From positions 374,501 through 438,500 of the forward strand of contig BLAL01000058.1 of NCBI GenBank assembly GCA_015698045.1: DNA of 64,000 nucleotides. The letters run 5' to 3'. The stretch is from Rhizophagus clarus. Lineage: Eukaryota; Glomeromycota; Glomeromycetes; Glomerales; Glomeraceae. Every line of letters begins with the position of its first letter. Position 1 is the first letter of the stretch. The translations under genes were made by a program, and so were the position numbers. Shown piece after piece: positions 1-12,761 of the stretch. The notes under the pieces were generated by a model. That model did not search any database, was not told the DNA's origin, and saw only the letters and a program-made list of their open reading frames with translations.

Positions 1-1283
1 ATAAACAACAGTCCGACTTCAATGTACAGAATTCTTCGACTTGCTGAACCTTTTTTTTAAAAAAAACTGGTTTCATAGTAGAGTCGGGTATTTTTAACGA
101 GCATCAACATGATCATCGAAAGTCTTACAATACGAGTTTGAGTAACATGGGGTATAAAAATAATATATCTGAAAATGTTTAATCCCACTACTGAACTTAG
201 TTCTAGAACCAAACACGAGTATATTTTTGCGTATTGTTTTTTTTTTAAAGAAAAACAATTAATTAATTCGTGTAACCACACTATTTTTGTTGATTTATGT
301 ATTGTTTACAAAATCTTCAACACATTACATGTTTGTGTATGTTTTATTTGTAAATTGATAATCTGGTTTTATGACCTGTCGAGGCGTAACAACAATTTTT
401 GAAATTATAAAAAAAAGGATTCGCAGAATACTTCTGAAATGACTTTTAAAACTTTAAATGTTTCTTTATTATATGATAAATATTTCGACATTGTGGGAGA
501 AGCAATTTTTCTTTTCGTTATTTATGCGCGCAAAGTATTCTGCAGGAAATATACCAGAATATTTTACAAATTTTAAACGAAAGACCGAGACCAAAAAAAC
601 GACTAATTTTTTTTTTTTTAAAGAAAGTGGAATGTAAACATAGTAACATTGCCTTGTTAATTGATTATCTATTATATGTCGTACAATAAAACGCCCCATA
701 AATTTTGGGATCGGGAGACAATCGTTAACTTAATTGTTCGTTTTGACACAATACTTATCGTAAGTTCGTTGAACTATTTCAAATTAATTAATGGAAATAA
801 AATTACAGATAAAATTATACAAGCGTTGTTGCGTATTTAGTTAGCTGGTCACCATTAACCATGTAAAGAAAAATGAACAAACGGGGCAATAATAATTCCA
901 ACAAATGAGCGTAAACCTTTTTCGTTATGCATTATTATAATATTTAATATATTTGTATTTGTGAGACTTGATAAACAGGTTTTCGCACATGTGATATGCT
1001 TGTTATTGCATTATCTTGACGTTTAACAATTTAAATTTTTGGCGTATTGGTAAAAAATTTTCATTAAATTAGCTTGAAACGGAAAGGTTGTAAAACCCTG
1101 AATGATGTAAATCAATTCTTTAATCAGTTCTTTGTCATCGCCACAAATACGTCATTGATCTTCATTACGTTTTGTTTACGCATTGTCTCGTAAAAAAAAA
1201 ATCCAATAAATAAACTTTTTTTTTCTCTCTTTTTTTTTTTTTCCTTAACAGATACCTTTTACTAATGAATAATAAATCATAAA
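1..1283. other. Intergenic, AT-rich
   Basis: I see no recognisable gene here. The short ORFs have no family signature and contain homopolymer runs. Near the right end a pyrimidine-rich tract ending in AG at about 1250 resembles a 3' splice site, so the F-box gene downstream may have an intron in its 5' untranslated region. Confidence 0.6.
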
Positions 1284-2849
1284 ATGACAACTCGATTTAT
1301 ACCTTACGAGTGTCTCGAACAAGTTTTTATAAATCTTTCACATCATAATAAATCGACGTTATTTAATTGTCTTTTGGTAAATCGATCATGGTGTCGCCAA
1401 GTTGTGCCAATATTATGGAGTCGACCATTTAGTCGATTACAATGGAAACCTTCTTCACAGCTTATACAAACTTACATCTCATGTATGACAAGTGAGAAAC
1501 TTCCAAATACGGATTTAGAAACCATTTTACCCAATTTATCATCATCGTCGTCATCACCATCATCACAGCCTTTATTTAATTATGCAAAATACTTGAGAAA
1601 ACTTAATCTTCATGAATTATCAATTTATGTTAATATATGGTACACTACTAATCAATCCAAAGAAAATAACAATAATAATCTTATTAAGATTGATTTAATT
1701 ACGCAAGAAATTGGAAAATTTATTATATATCATTCGAATAAAATTCATGAAATTTGTCTTTCAAAAGTATATGTATTCTCAAATATAACGAATATTACAA
1801 CTTTCCCTGGTGCAACGAATTCTTTATCACATATTCAAAAGATTAAAATCACGGGAGCAAATTATATGGAAACTATCGATATAAACAATCTTTCAGAAAT
1901 TTTAATTGGATTATCAAAAATTTGTACAAAGATACGTGAAATAGAAGTTTATAAATTTCGTGAATCTCATTATAATTTATTAAAAGGTTTAATTACCTTA
2001 ATTAAGGCTCAACAAGGTCTTTCAAAGTTCATCATCTCTTGTTGGAATTTAAACTTTAATCCTTTAATACCTTCTTTACAATCTCAAATTCATTCTTTAA
2101 AAGAAATTGAATTTACAAAAATTAGATTTAATAATTCGTTCATCTTTAAACTTTTATCTTCATGTAATCATTTAAATAAGATATCATTTCAATATTGTGA
2201 TGGATTTTTATTGGAAAATGTTGAACCGATTATTAAATCTCCTCCTGCCAGTTTAAAAAAATTATATTTATGCGACAATGATATTTCATCTGATATTCTT
2301 ATCACTTTACTACGTAATACTAGAAACACTTTAAATCATTTAACTATAGACGAACGTATGACGAATACGTCAACGAAAATCATTGAAACCATCGTCACAC
2401 ATTGTCCAAATTTAACCTTTCTCGATATAAAAGTATTATACGCTGATGATATATTAAATTTACTTTATCCTTTACGTAAAAGTAAATTAAAACATCTTAT
2501 ATTAAATAATGTATCAAGTAAAGATTTTTGTGATAACAAAAAATTTTCTGAAATGGGAAAATTTTTACCTAATACTTTACAAAATTTAGGATTAATTTAT
2601 TGGGATTTTAATTTACAATCTTTAAAAACTTTTTTAGAAAATTGTGATTGTCCTTTAAAAAAATTATTCTTATATAGGGATAATGGGTTGAATGATGATC
2701 ATTTAGATATTATTACTCAATACGCTAAATGTAAAGGTACTTTAAAATATTTAAGTTTTTTATTTAGATCTCGTGGTCATAATAGTATTCCTTCAATAGA
2801 AGCTGTTAAAAAAGCTCAACAAGTTATTCCCATGATACACGGGAAGTAA
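1284..2849 (+). CDS. F-box protein with leucine-rich repeat-like region
   Basis: A single-exon gene of 521 residues. Residues 4-50 (IPYECLEQVFINL, then LLVNRSWCRQVVPILWS) match an F-box, which in this family binds Skp1 and recruits a substrate to an SCF ubiquitin ligase. The rest has irregular LRR-like repeats such as LKKLYLCDNDISSDILI and LTFLDIKVLY, which normally form the substrate-binding surface. A Ser-rich stretch (about residues 86-95) and an Asn run near residue 129 are low-complexity inserts. The start is the first ATG of the open frame and gives a complete F-box. F-box/LRR proteins of this size are numerous in glomeromycete genomes. The substrate cannot be told from sequence. The family call is firm. 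Confidence 0.9.
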   Translation: MTTRFIPYECLEQVFINLSHHNKSTLFNCLLVNRSWCRQVVPILWSRPFSRLQWKPSSQLIQTYISCMTSEKLPNTDLETILPNLSSSSSSPSSQPLFNYAKYLRKLNLHELSIYVNIWYTTNQSKENNNNNLIKIDLITQEIGKFIIYHSNKIHEICLSKVYVFSNITNITTFPGATNSLSHIQKIKITGANYMETIDINNLSEILIGLSKICTKIREIEVYKFRESHYNLLKGLITLIKAQQGLSKFIISCWNLNFNPLIPSLQSQIHSLKEIEFTKIRFNNSFIFKLLSSCNHLNKISFQYCDGFLLENVEPIIKSPPASLKKLYLCDNDISSDILITLLRNTRNTLNHLTIDERMTNTSTKIIETIVTHCPNLTFLDIKVLYADDILNLLYPLRKSKLKHLILNNVSSKDFCDNKKFSEMGKFLPNTLQNLGLIYWDFNLQSLKTFLENCDCPLKKLFLYRDNGLNDDHLDIITQYAKCKGTLKYLSFLFRSRGHNSIPSIEAVKKAQQVIPMIHGK

Positions 2850-2870
2850 AATTGTTAGTTTTTTTATATT

Positions 2871-2876
2871 AATAAA
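2871..2876 (+). terminator. AATAAA polyadenylation signal of the F-box gene
   Basis: AATAAA lies 22 nt after the F-box stop codon, in a T-rich context. It is a plausible 3'-end signal, but there is no cleavage-site evidence. Confidence 0.45.
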
Positions 2877-3047
2877 ATGACGTTATTTTTTTTTTTTGAT
2901 CTTTTGTAAGTTTGGTCGTGTTATAAAAAATGACGTCATGGACTTCCAATTTTTATCACGAGCATTTTTGTAACAGTGCAAAATCGTGATTAACGCCACT
3001 GCCGATCATATTTTTTTTTTACAGTATAAGAATAAAAAAAAAAAGAT

Positions 3048-3400
3048 ATGACATTTCTAGATTATAGATGTGTAAGTTGTGGTAAAAAATATATATTATA
3101 CGAATATAAATAGTGTAAACCATGTCAAATAAACAATTTAAAATAAAATTGATGATTTTTATTCAAGAAATACAATTAAAGATTTGATGCAAATGTTGAT
3201 TGGATAACTTACAACCAGTTCAATAATATTAAAAAGATGGGCAAAAGTAGTTTTATTCAGTCATATAGATGGATGGTCCATTACAGTATGATGAATATTT
3301 TGAGAGCTGAAAAGAAATCTAATAATGTAAGTTATCTTAAAATTTTAAATAATTCATAAAATAATGTAGTAGATGTTTTAATCTCTTTTTAATTTTAAAA
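3048..3400 (+). pseudogene. Decayed kinase ribbon/N-lobe module
   Basis: Across shifting frames the translation keeps the order of the window's kinase modules: a C-x2-C ribbon (CVSCGKKY), then CKPCQINN, a FIQEIQLK stretch, W-x-TYNQFNNIKKMGK, and a relic of the LKxLNNS motif. In-frame stops and frame changes interrupt it, and no C-lobe follows. It is a dead fragment of a host kinase gene, closest to the modules at 20.4-23.0 kb on the opposite strand. No intact gene adjoins it. Confidence 0.75.
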
Positions 3401-4004
3401 GGAACTTTCACTATAATGACTTTTTTATGTAGATATAAGGAAATTTTATTATAAAAAGATGAAGTTTAAAAATTCCGTATACATTAATTATTTCCGTATG
3501 CACACTATACATTATTAATTTTTAAAAAACATTCGAAACCGAATTACGTATTGAACGTACGGAATTGTAATACTGAATCTATATATTCAACGTATACAAC
3601 ACGTCATTTCCGTATACTGATTTCTTATAAGGATAATACAAGGAAACTCTAATAAATGTCTCATTTATGCATAGTTAATCAGGAAAATACTGTTTTCTAT
3701 ATTTGAGAAAACGGCTTTATTGGCGATGACGTATAGTGAGTGGTACACTAATTTGAAAGCATCGATAATTTCGAAATTATTTACTTTTATAATTATTAGA
3801 TTTATTGGATTATCACATATTTAATTTAAAATGATGTTGTTACAGTCCTTTCTTTTAATAGTAAGTTTATATTTAGAAATAAATAATAATGACTTTTATT
3901 TAATATAAATATACTATGTAAAAATAATTATAAAATAACTAAATTTAATAATTATCAAAATACAAAAATAATTGTAACAAATTCCTTTTCTTCATTTAAA
4001 ATTT
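3401..4004. other. Intergenic, AT-rich
   Basis: No gene or structured repeat recognised. The stretch separates the decayed module from the 3' end of the convergent kinase gene. Confidence 0.5.
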
Positions 4005-5708
4005 CTATTGGGTCGAAAAATTCGGAAGTAGATAATTTTTTAATGACTTGGACAAACTAGAAATTGTAATTATGCAATTTTCTGAAATATTTTATTATTT
4101 TTAAATTTAATTAGTATAAAAAAAATATAAAAAAAAAAGACAACGAAAAAAAATGCGAAAATTTGATTTACCTAAACTTTCACTTATTACTGTTCTAATA
4201 TCATCTTTATTATTATTATTATTAATTATAATTTTTGAACTTAATTCATCTTGATCTAAAATTTCTTTTAAATCTGAGGAAAAGTCAATTTTCCTACTTA
4301 TATAACAAGATAATGGATGATTTTTAATAATAGGTTCATTATCTATAAAAAGAATATAAAGAATATATACATATTTGTTATAACAAAATATTGATTATAA
4401 TATATTTCTCATCAACGTATACTATTTTTTTTTTACCTGGTACAAGTATTCTTTCTTCATTGTGGAAAGAAAATTCATTTCTCCATTTATCAAAATATTT
4501 AACTAATTCTTTGGCGGTTGGCCTTTTATTTGGATCGGAATCCCAACATCTTTTCATTAATTCTTCATATTCAACCTCTGTACCTTCAACAATCTTTGGT
4601 CTTAAACCTTGACATATATCTAAGGAAAGTCTAAAATCATGAGGCACATTATTAAAAGCAGGAACACTAGATATCATTTCCCACATTATAATACCAAAGG
4701 AATATATATCAGAAGCCATATTGTATTGATTTCCACGTAATACTTCAGGAGCAATATAAGGAATTATACCATAAATTTCTTTAGATTTAGCAGGTCTGTC
4801 TGCTGGTTGACTTAGCCCAAAATCACTTATACAGGCAAAATTATTATTAAATAAAAGTATATTTCCACTATGGAGATCTCCATGAGCTAAATTACATCTA
4901 TGTAAAGCCAAAAGTGATTCAGCTACAAAGTATAAATTTATATACTTATCAAACGGATTGTATTTTTTTATTACTAAATTGTCTCTTAAATCGCCAAGTT
5001 TCATATATTCCATTACAATCATATAATTTAATGATTCTGGATCTTGAGTAATTCCATAAAATTTCATTGAATAAGAATAAATATCACTTGCTGATTGCGT
5101 ATATCTTAAATAGTTTTTCCACTAATATAAACGAGTAATGTGTTAATTTTACATTTAGATATAATAATTTTAGACTAGTATTTAAATACATAATTTACCT
5201 CATTTAAAAAATTTTCGTTGATATTTGAAGTATTATTTAAAAGTTTTAATACAACGTGTCTCCCGAATTTTTCATTTTTATTAAGAGGAGATTTAATATT
5301 TTCTTTATTTGCTTCTTCATAATCTTTATAATTAATTGACTCATTTGGATATAATCTCTCCCATTGTTGAGTTTTACTATCCCATTTTTTAATGTACCCA
5401 GTTAACAAAATTGCCTTATAAACAATACTAAATCCACCTTTAGCAAGGTATTTTATGTTTCTAAAATGATTATAAGGATACCATTCTAAAGCCTCATAAT
5501 TGTTTCTCGCTTTTAACTGAGAATCTTGTATAAATTTATCTATAAACTTATTACCACTAGTCCATTTATTGAAGTCTTTCTGAAGCCGTTTGGAATTACA
5601 ACTTTGACACCAATACCAATGGGTTTTTGGTTGTTTACAATCAGTGCATAGTCCATATTTTTTACTAGCTATAATTTCTTCGTATGCACATAAAGTATTT
5701 TCTGACAT
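4005..5708 (-). CDS. TKL-type protein kinase with N-terminal Cys ribbon
   Basis: Four exons join cleanly: 5708-5199, 5121-4437, 4342-4172 and 4081-4005, with GT-AG borders, giving about 480 residues. The N-terminus has YGLCTDCKQP and CQSCNSKR (two C-x2-C pairs, probable zinc ribbon), then a WTSGNKFIDKFIQ linker. The kinase domain follows: glycine loop LAKGGFSIVYKA, VVLKLL with the ATP-site lysine, catalytic loop AHGDLHSGNILL, ISDFGLSQ, IAPEVL and a C-lobe ending RCWDSDPNKRPTA. The HRD Arg is Gly (HGD), common in this lineage, but the catalytic Asp, Asn and DFG are present, so it is probably active. Two small 3' exons add a polar Asn-rich tail. It is the closest relative in the window of the gene at 15.4 kb, with all intron positions shared. 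Substrate unknown. Confidence 0.88.
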
Positions 5709-7546
5709 GTTTTCGTAGAAACTTTCTTGGCCTATGAAAAAACTTATGAGTTATGATAAACGTTATCATCAATTGCCCCGTAAAAGTTTCTATATAAATA
5801 TTAAAATAGAATGCTTGTAAAAGTTTTTTTTTTTTATTTTATTTTTTCGTATTTACATTGATCATTTTATAAAATGTGCCACGTGAATGAAATTTTTTTT
5901 AAAGTTTTGAAAAAAAATTCGGTTACACAAGTAAAATTTGATATCATTTAACAAAAACACATTAACATTGTTATTATTACTATATTCATTCTCATTGATC
6001 ATTTTTTGATCGTCAACTAATAACCACTAATTTTTACCAATGTTTTTTTTTTCATAGATAATTCTGAAAAGAACCTTCTATTTTCTTTTCTCAAGATATT
6101 TTGTTTGGCGTAAATGAAAATCAGTCCTTTGTATGTGTAAAATAAATTAAAATTATGCATAGAAGCATAATACTAACTCATTTTAAATATTAAAATATTA
6201 ATTAATAAGGAAATGTGTGTTACCAAAAAAAAAAAAAAAAAAATATTAAGAAAACTCGCATGTTACAAAATTTGTAAATGGACAATCATAGAAATTTTCA
6301 ATGGAGGTATTTGGAAATTGGGGCTTAGTTATTAATGACTCATACTCATACTGATTAATTTTTGTAAAATTGAATTTTTTTGATTAGATCTTTCAACGAT
6401 TGAAAGAAATACAGTTGTGTAAACAAATATGAAAAATCTGCGAAACCAGTTTTCAGAAGATTTTTAGATATGGTGAAATGGAGAAACCTACCGCTACATA
6501 TAATCATACACGTGATTTATGATCTTGAATTTTTCTATTTTCACGTAAGTAAAAAACGCTAATCACCAAGTTGTGATTATATAGGGATTTTTTTTATATA
6601 ATTTTTTATGTTTTTTAAAAGTGTGAAATCAGTATATAGAAGCCTGACTATAATTTATATGCAAAGAAGTTAAATTTGTAGATGTCAAATTAACAAGAAG
6701 GAAAAATCACGATACAGTATGTAGAAGTTACATGACTCTCTGTCGCGGCTAAACATTTAGCTTTTTGAGGTTGAGTTTTGCTGTTTAGTTTGCACTCTAG
6801 TGACACTAAAACATATTAGAACATGTGATAATATTTATGAAATTAAAAAATTATCAATAGTTGGATTATGCATCATTTGATATATTATCTATAAGTACTA
6901 CCACCTAGTTTATTTAAGTTTAAATTAGTATAATTTCTTAGAATTTGAAAATTATTTTAATACTGTAATTAGAATGGTTGGCTGATGATAATGTTCTTGT
7001 TAAGAGATATATAATAAGACGTTTTATACGCATGTGGTTTTTTCATATGAAGCTATGTTACTAAATAATAAAACATATTTCACTAATTTTACAATAATCT
7101 TTTGTATCCATTCAAAATCTTGAAAATTATTGATGCCACAATATTTTTTTATATGGCATACTTTGAATAAAATACGCTACCTTAGCTAATATAATTTTAT
7201 ATTCTACAGAGATTTCTATGAACGAGAACCAATTAAAGTTTCCAGTTTAGTTGATTTAAATATAAAACATGCAGTGAATAAACAAGCTGTCATAAATACT
7301 CTGGATAGTTAATTATAAACTTATCCGTACTTTGGATTGTGTTTCGACCCGTAACCAGATACAAGTGGATGAATCCGGATAATTTTTTTTTAGATATCTG
7401 GATGGTCTCGGAATAAATATCGGTTGAAAATATTCGGATTGATCCAGAATCTGTTGTACGCAAACTCAAGCCTGACCCTGTATATATATTTCTGGGTCCT
7501 ATTTTATTATTCAATATTACTGTATCTATAGAATTCCATGGATATT
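5709..7546. other. Intergenic, AT-rich, with short repeat traces
   Basis: No gene recognised. The stretch at 7300-7520 has scattered GGAT/ATCC words like the small MITEs at 32.2 and 38.1 kb, but no clear ends. A short ORF there is not supported by any motif. Confidence 0.5.
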
Positions 7547-8385
7547 ATTAGGGACAGTGTTCGGTAATGACCTGGTCATTTGACCATTTTTCGGATTAGG
7601 GGTCATTTGGCCAAATGATACCCGATCATTTGGCATTTGTCATTTTGTTGTTTCGCAAATGACCAAATGCCAAATGATTGGGTGTCATTTGACTGTCATT
7701 TGTATCATTTGTCACTAAAATACAGAAAGACTATTGGACAATTTAATTACATCATCACGTGATGTACAATCGCAAAAATCGTAGTCGTCTAACCAATGAC
7801 ACAGCAAAAATTATTAATATTGTATGCATAAATAAAATGATATGTCCATTTTGTGGTTAAAAACAACAATTCACATGCGAAAAATAGGATCTACATGCAG
7901 TGTATGAGTTATAATTATTGCAAAATTTATTAGTTTTTGTTGCTTTTGTTGATGAAATAAACCTGTTGATGAAATAACCCTATTGATGAAATGATGATCG
8001 GTGAATAATAATCTTGACTATTGGTGAGATTATTGATAGTGAGACAATTTTCAGTAAATAAATGTAATATTATTTATAAAAAAAAACGGAATTCAGGTGT
8101 AAAAAAAATTATTTCTACTAATAAAAATAATAATAAATCACGTGATTCAAAATTCTTTCACTACTATTAAAACATTTTTTTTTACATATACTAAATAAAT
8201 TTTGTTTTAATATTTTTTTTCTTTATTTTAAAATAAACAAAATAATTAATAATAATTCTTGAAATATTTAATATTCCTCAAATGACTTAAATGACTATCA
8301 TTTGAGTTCCAAATGACAAATGACAAATGACTTGTCATTTGAGTCATTTGTCATTTCAAATCATTTGCCGAACACTGATTAGGGA
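7547..8385. mobile_element. hAT-type MITE with perfect 8-bp target duplication
   Basis: The element runs 7555-8377. It begins CAGTGTTCGG and ends CCGAACACTG, a perfect 10-bp terminal inverted repeat. It is flanked on both sides by ATTAGGGA (7547-7554 and 8378-8385), an exact 8-bp target duplication. Eight-base duplications and CAGTG-type ends are hallmarks of hAT elements. Both subterminal regions are packed with TCATTTG/CAAATGA words, probably transposase-binding sites. There is no transposase ORF, so it is non-autonomous. The perfect duplication suggests a fairly recent insertion. Confidence 0.88.
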
Positions 8386-8540
8386 TGGCAATGGGTTAAG
8401 GGCTTTTAACTGACCAATCATTTTGGCTGACCATTTTTCTGACTGTTTAACCGATCGTTTGACCAACCGTTTGACCGACCACCTACCTTTTATCTTTTTA
8501 ACAAATTTAATCAGGCAGAACGTTAAAAAGTGTTTTTGTT
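8379..8540. mobile_element. Partial hAT-type MITE (TAGGGATGGCAA family), target of the CAGTG element
   Basis: The sequence right of the CAGTG element starts TTAGGGATGGCAATGGG and continues with GACCGACC/AACCGATCG words and TTTAACAAATTTAATCAG. This matches the left part of the element at 47210-47651. The 8-bp target ATTAGGGA is itself the end of this family, so one hAT-type element has landed in the terminus of another. No matching right end is seen, so this copy is truncated. Confidence 0.65.
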
Positions 8541-10258
8541 GACAAATTAATGATTTATTGCCTTATTAAATTTTTTTATTTGATTAATTATAATTAAATA
8601 AATTCATTCATTTTTTTTTTATAAGAATACTTTTATAGATGAAATTGACTTATAAAACAGACAGATGATAATAATTTTGCGTCTGATGAATTATTGTTCG
8701 AAAAACCATTTAAATATACTCAAGATTATTTAATTAATTTAATTAAATTAATTTTGTCTTTATTGTTAATATTGTATTTAAGCTTGCAGTTATAAAATAT
8801 TATAGGATTATTGTCATAAATCCATTCATATAGGCCATCTACCATTTGTCTCATCAATGACTTTCTTCATTAGATGAAGATGTCATTTATTATTTACTTA
8901 AATGGGTTAAAGAAATTGTCTGGGATTTCTCAATTAAATGGGTATTGAACAAACTGGTTTGAATAGTAATAAAGCTAAATGAGATAATGAAAATATGAAG
9001 CGTTAATGATTTATAGAACCTTTACTACCTTGTAAATATATATTAGTAGGAATAATAGCCTAATTGCCTTATTATAAAGATATTTTATTAAAATCAGATT
9101 AAACAAAATCATCATAAAGGTGCATTACCAAAAAATATAGAACTGGAAAGATTAAATTGGAAATTATTAAACCAAGAGTTATTGCAAAAATAATTAATTA
9201 TTACAGGCGTAATGTTTGTTTTATTATTGGTCAAGTCATTATTCTATGTAATTCAATTAGATGAAACAACTTTGAAATGAGTAAGGAAAGGGCATATAAA
9301 ATTACTGAATGCATATGAAGTTCTTTATATTTTTCATTTTCACCAGTTTAATACTAATAACAAGGTCCTTCGAGAGATTAGAATAAAAAAAATAAAGTCA
9401 TTTTAAGGATCGAAAATTGCTAAAATTCGTTTAGTGGATTATTTAATGATAAAACTTAAAAGTTACATATAACAGTATTTCTATATTTTAAAATTACATA
9501 CTCTCATGAACGAATCCTAGGTTCATCCAACTTTAAAACAACAATTTTATCTTATTTTTTTTTGTTTATTCTTTATTGGCAGAATTTTAATAGATTTGAA
9601 CTTTAATTTTTTTATTTGTTTATTTCTTATATATTTATGGAAGACGTGTTTATAGTAGCTTTTCCTCATATACAATATGATATTATAAATGATAATGTGT
9701 TTGTTTTTAAAATTTTATTTAAACCTATTTATTAATTGTTATAATAAAATTTCCGATATTCTTTTGCAAATTACTAATTATGGGCTGTTTCTCCAAAATA
9801 TCACGTGTTCGTTCTATTTTTTATTGCATCGCATAACTGTATTTTTGCTTTATTATGGTCAATAATCGTCAAGAACTCTGCCTACAATAGCTTATAAATA
9901 AACAAGAAATATGCCTTTGACAGTAAACTGCAGAATAGAATTAATTTACGAAGTAATCAAAACTCAATATTGAAATACTTTAAAATATTCAATAGCAGCA
10001 TCATGATTGTGAGTAAGCACGGCTGACCTACTCTTCGAACAATTAATATTTTACTTAATTTATAAGAAAAATAGATGAAAGAAATTTATAATCTAAATAC
10101 AATAATGAAATACAATTATAATCTTGGATAATATTGAAATATCTTTATAAATAAAATTCTTAGAAATTGTTAATACAGCAATATTATTTATGCGTTATCT
10201 GGAAGCTTAGTATTACAGTAAAACAAGACAAGTGATAACTTATGCTTTTAAATTCCAT
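8541..10258. other. Intergenic, AT-rich
   Basis: No gene recognised. A stretch around 8870-9250 has slightly gene-like composition with many stops. I could not assign it to a family. Confidence 0.45.
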
Positions 10259-12761
10259 TCATAATGCCTCTGAATGACTAGAACTGGTTTTAATATGTTT
10301 TCCTAAAATTAAAAAAAAATTATTATAATAGCCGGAACCAATTAAAAAAGCTTAGGATAAATATTTACCGCTATTGTCACTGTCATGAATTTCAACATTT
10401 GATTCTTCAATAGTTCGCTTCTTTGAAGTAATTGTTAAAGATCTACTACTATAAATTCCAAGAGGACATGATTAACTAATACAATGTAATCAAAAACTAA
10501 AAAAAAATATTTAAAATACCTTTCAATATCAATATCAAGGTTTTGTTCTATTGAATTATAATTATAACCTAAAGAATTAATATATTTATTAAGAATTGCA
10601 CACTATTATAAATTACTACGATTCGTTAATTTTTAAGTTCTATTAAGAAGATACCTTGTTTATTATAAAATGAAATACTTGAAGACGAATTGATGGACGA
10701 ACATTTAGAAATAAAAGAGCTCAGTGGTCTACTTGTATAAATAGCTTTTGGATGAGGTCTTTCAGCAAACTCAGGTCCAAGCTTTTCTAATTTTATTAAC
10801 TCTTTCCTTTTTAATTCAGCTTTATCAAATATATTATTACATTTTTTTCCAAGGAACCATTCACTAAAAGTTTTATGAATTTCTTCGATAGAAGGTCGTT
10901 TTTGGGGGTCAGGATCCCAACAACTTTTCATTAAATTAACATAACATTCTGGTGTATCTTCTGTAATTTCAGGTCGTTCACCATCAAGAATTTTAAAAAT
11001 CAGATTATGATCATGTTCTACATTAGCAAAAGGCTTACATCCTGTTGTAAGTTCCCACATAATCATGCCCATACAGTAAATATCAGATTTTTTAGAAAAT
11101 GCTACTCCTCTAAATATCTCAGGTGCAATATAAGGTATTACTCCATATATTTCATTATTTGATGTATTATTTGCGGGTTGTGACAATCCTAGGTCTCCAA
11201 TTAGCCATTGATGTCTTTCACTAAATCTTTCTAGTAATATGTCAATTAATATGTTTCCACTATGAAAATCTCGATGTATATAATCTGCATTATGAATAGT
11301 TTCGAGTCTAAAATAAAAAATAATTAACGATAAAAATTATTATAAAATATAAAATAAACATACTAATATAAATACCCTTCTGAAATTTGCCATAAAATAA
11401 TCAATTTTTCTTTATTCCACGTAATTTCTGCAAATTTCTTTTGTAACCAATTATGTAAATCCCCTTCTGATGCATATTGCATAACTAACATGTAATCACC
11501 TAGGTTATGGTCTTTTGTAATGCCATGAATTCTAATAATATGATGTTCAATTTCGTAACAATTTTGATTTGATTTTAACTAAAATATTTCGATAACAAAG
11601 GATAAAATTAGTTTATTTTTATAAATTAACAATAGAATATTTGCAAATATTAATAGTTATTACCTCATTTAAAAAATATTTGCTGGTATCTTTGGAATTT
11701 TTAAATTTTTTTAAAATAATTCTTTGTTGATCCTGAGTTGCACGATATATGATACCAAATCCTCCTCTTGCTATTTCTACTACGTTTGTAAATTGAGAAT
11801 ATGATATCCATTTCATTTGATTTTCAGATTGATCCTTTAATTGAGTATCTTTATAGTTTTGACAAAAAGAACGAATAGTTGATTCTATTTTTGATGGAAG
11901 AAAATATTCATCATTATTTTTTAATTTATCAGAAAAGTCGTCTATTCTTAAATTATTGTAAACTCCAGGATTTAAATTGAGTATAAAATCATCTAATTCA
12001 CTATTTCCACTAATAATACTTGAGATAATAGATGATACTCTTTTACATTTTTTACATTGAGATTGAGTTGTTAATCCAAAAATAATATTTGTTGTTAAAC
12101 AATATCTACATCCACTATAAAATATAAGACATACCTTACAATACTTTTGACATTCTGATGTAAATATTAAGGTTCTGTCACATACAGTACAATAAGATAT
12201 ATTATGCCACCATGGTAAATGAATAATTGGTTTTTTAGTCGAGGTTGACTCTATATATCTAGAGGATATTAGATAACAATCTGAGCATAATTTGAATTTA
12301 AAATAATCCGTTATACCATATAAAGGTTTTCCACATAGTTTGCAATATTTTTCACTCTTGACCACACTATTGTATAAATTTTCATGTAAATTTTCATCAA
12401 CAATATAATATTCAAATATTTGTTTAAAAAATATTATGTCTAAGCAATTTTTACAGCATTCTTGAATAACTTGTGGTTCTTTTGTTATAATTTCATGTTC
12501 ACTGCATTCTAAGTTCATTGTATAATATACGTCCAAGTACATATTATTATCTGTTATGTTTTTAAGATAACATGATAAACAATTTTTGCAATATTTTTGC
12601 CTGTTACCAGAAAGCGTATAAAGGTATTCTCCACTACAATAAATACAATAAATATCTCGACAATTAAAAGAAACAAAATTTATTGGTATAGGACTAGATT
12701 TTAATTTTGGAGTTGGGTCAAAAGAATTTTCATCATTTATACTGATATTTTCAAGTTCCAT
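10259..12761 (-). CDS. TKL-type protein kinase with extended multi-ribbon N-terminus
   Basis: Six exons (12761-11664, 11578-11376, 11307-10655, 10568-10520, 10448-10369, 10302-10259) join in frame to about 708 residues. The first 280 residues hold many C-x2-C pairs (CIYC, CKNC, CKLC, CSDC, CTVC, CKVC, CRYC, CKKC), so several zinc ribbons are likely. Next come IISGNSELDDFI and MKWISYSQF, the lineage linker. The kinase domain shows ARGGFGIIYRA, IILKKFK, a canonical IHRDFHSGNIL, GDLGLSQ (DLG in place of DFG), IAPEIF and WDPDPQKRPS. HRD, the lysine and the metal Asp are present, so activity is plausible. The three last exons (49, 80 and 44 nt) encode a polar tail. The long Cys-rich region may bind protein or nucleic acid; that is inference. 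Confidence 0.85.
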
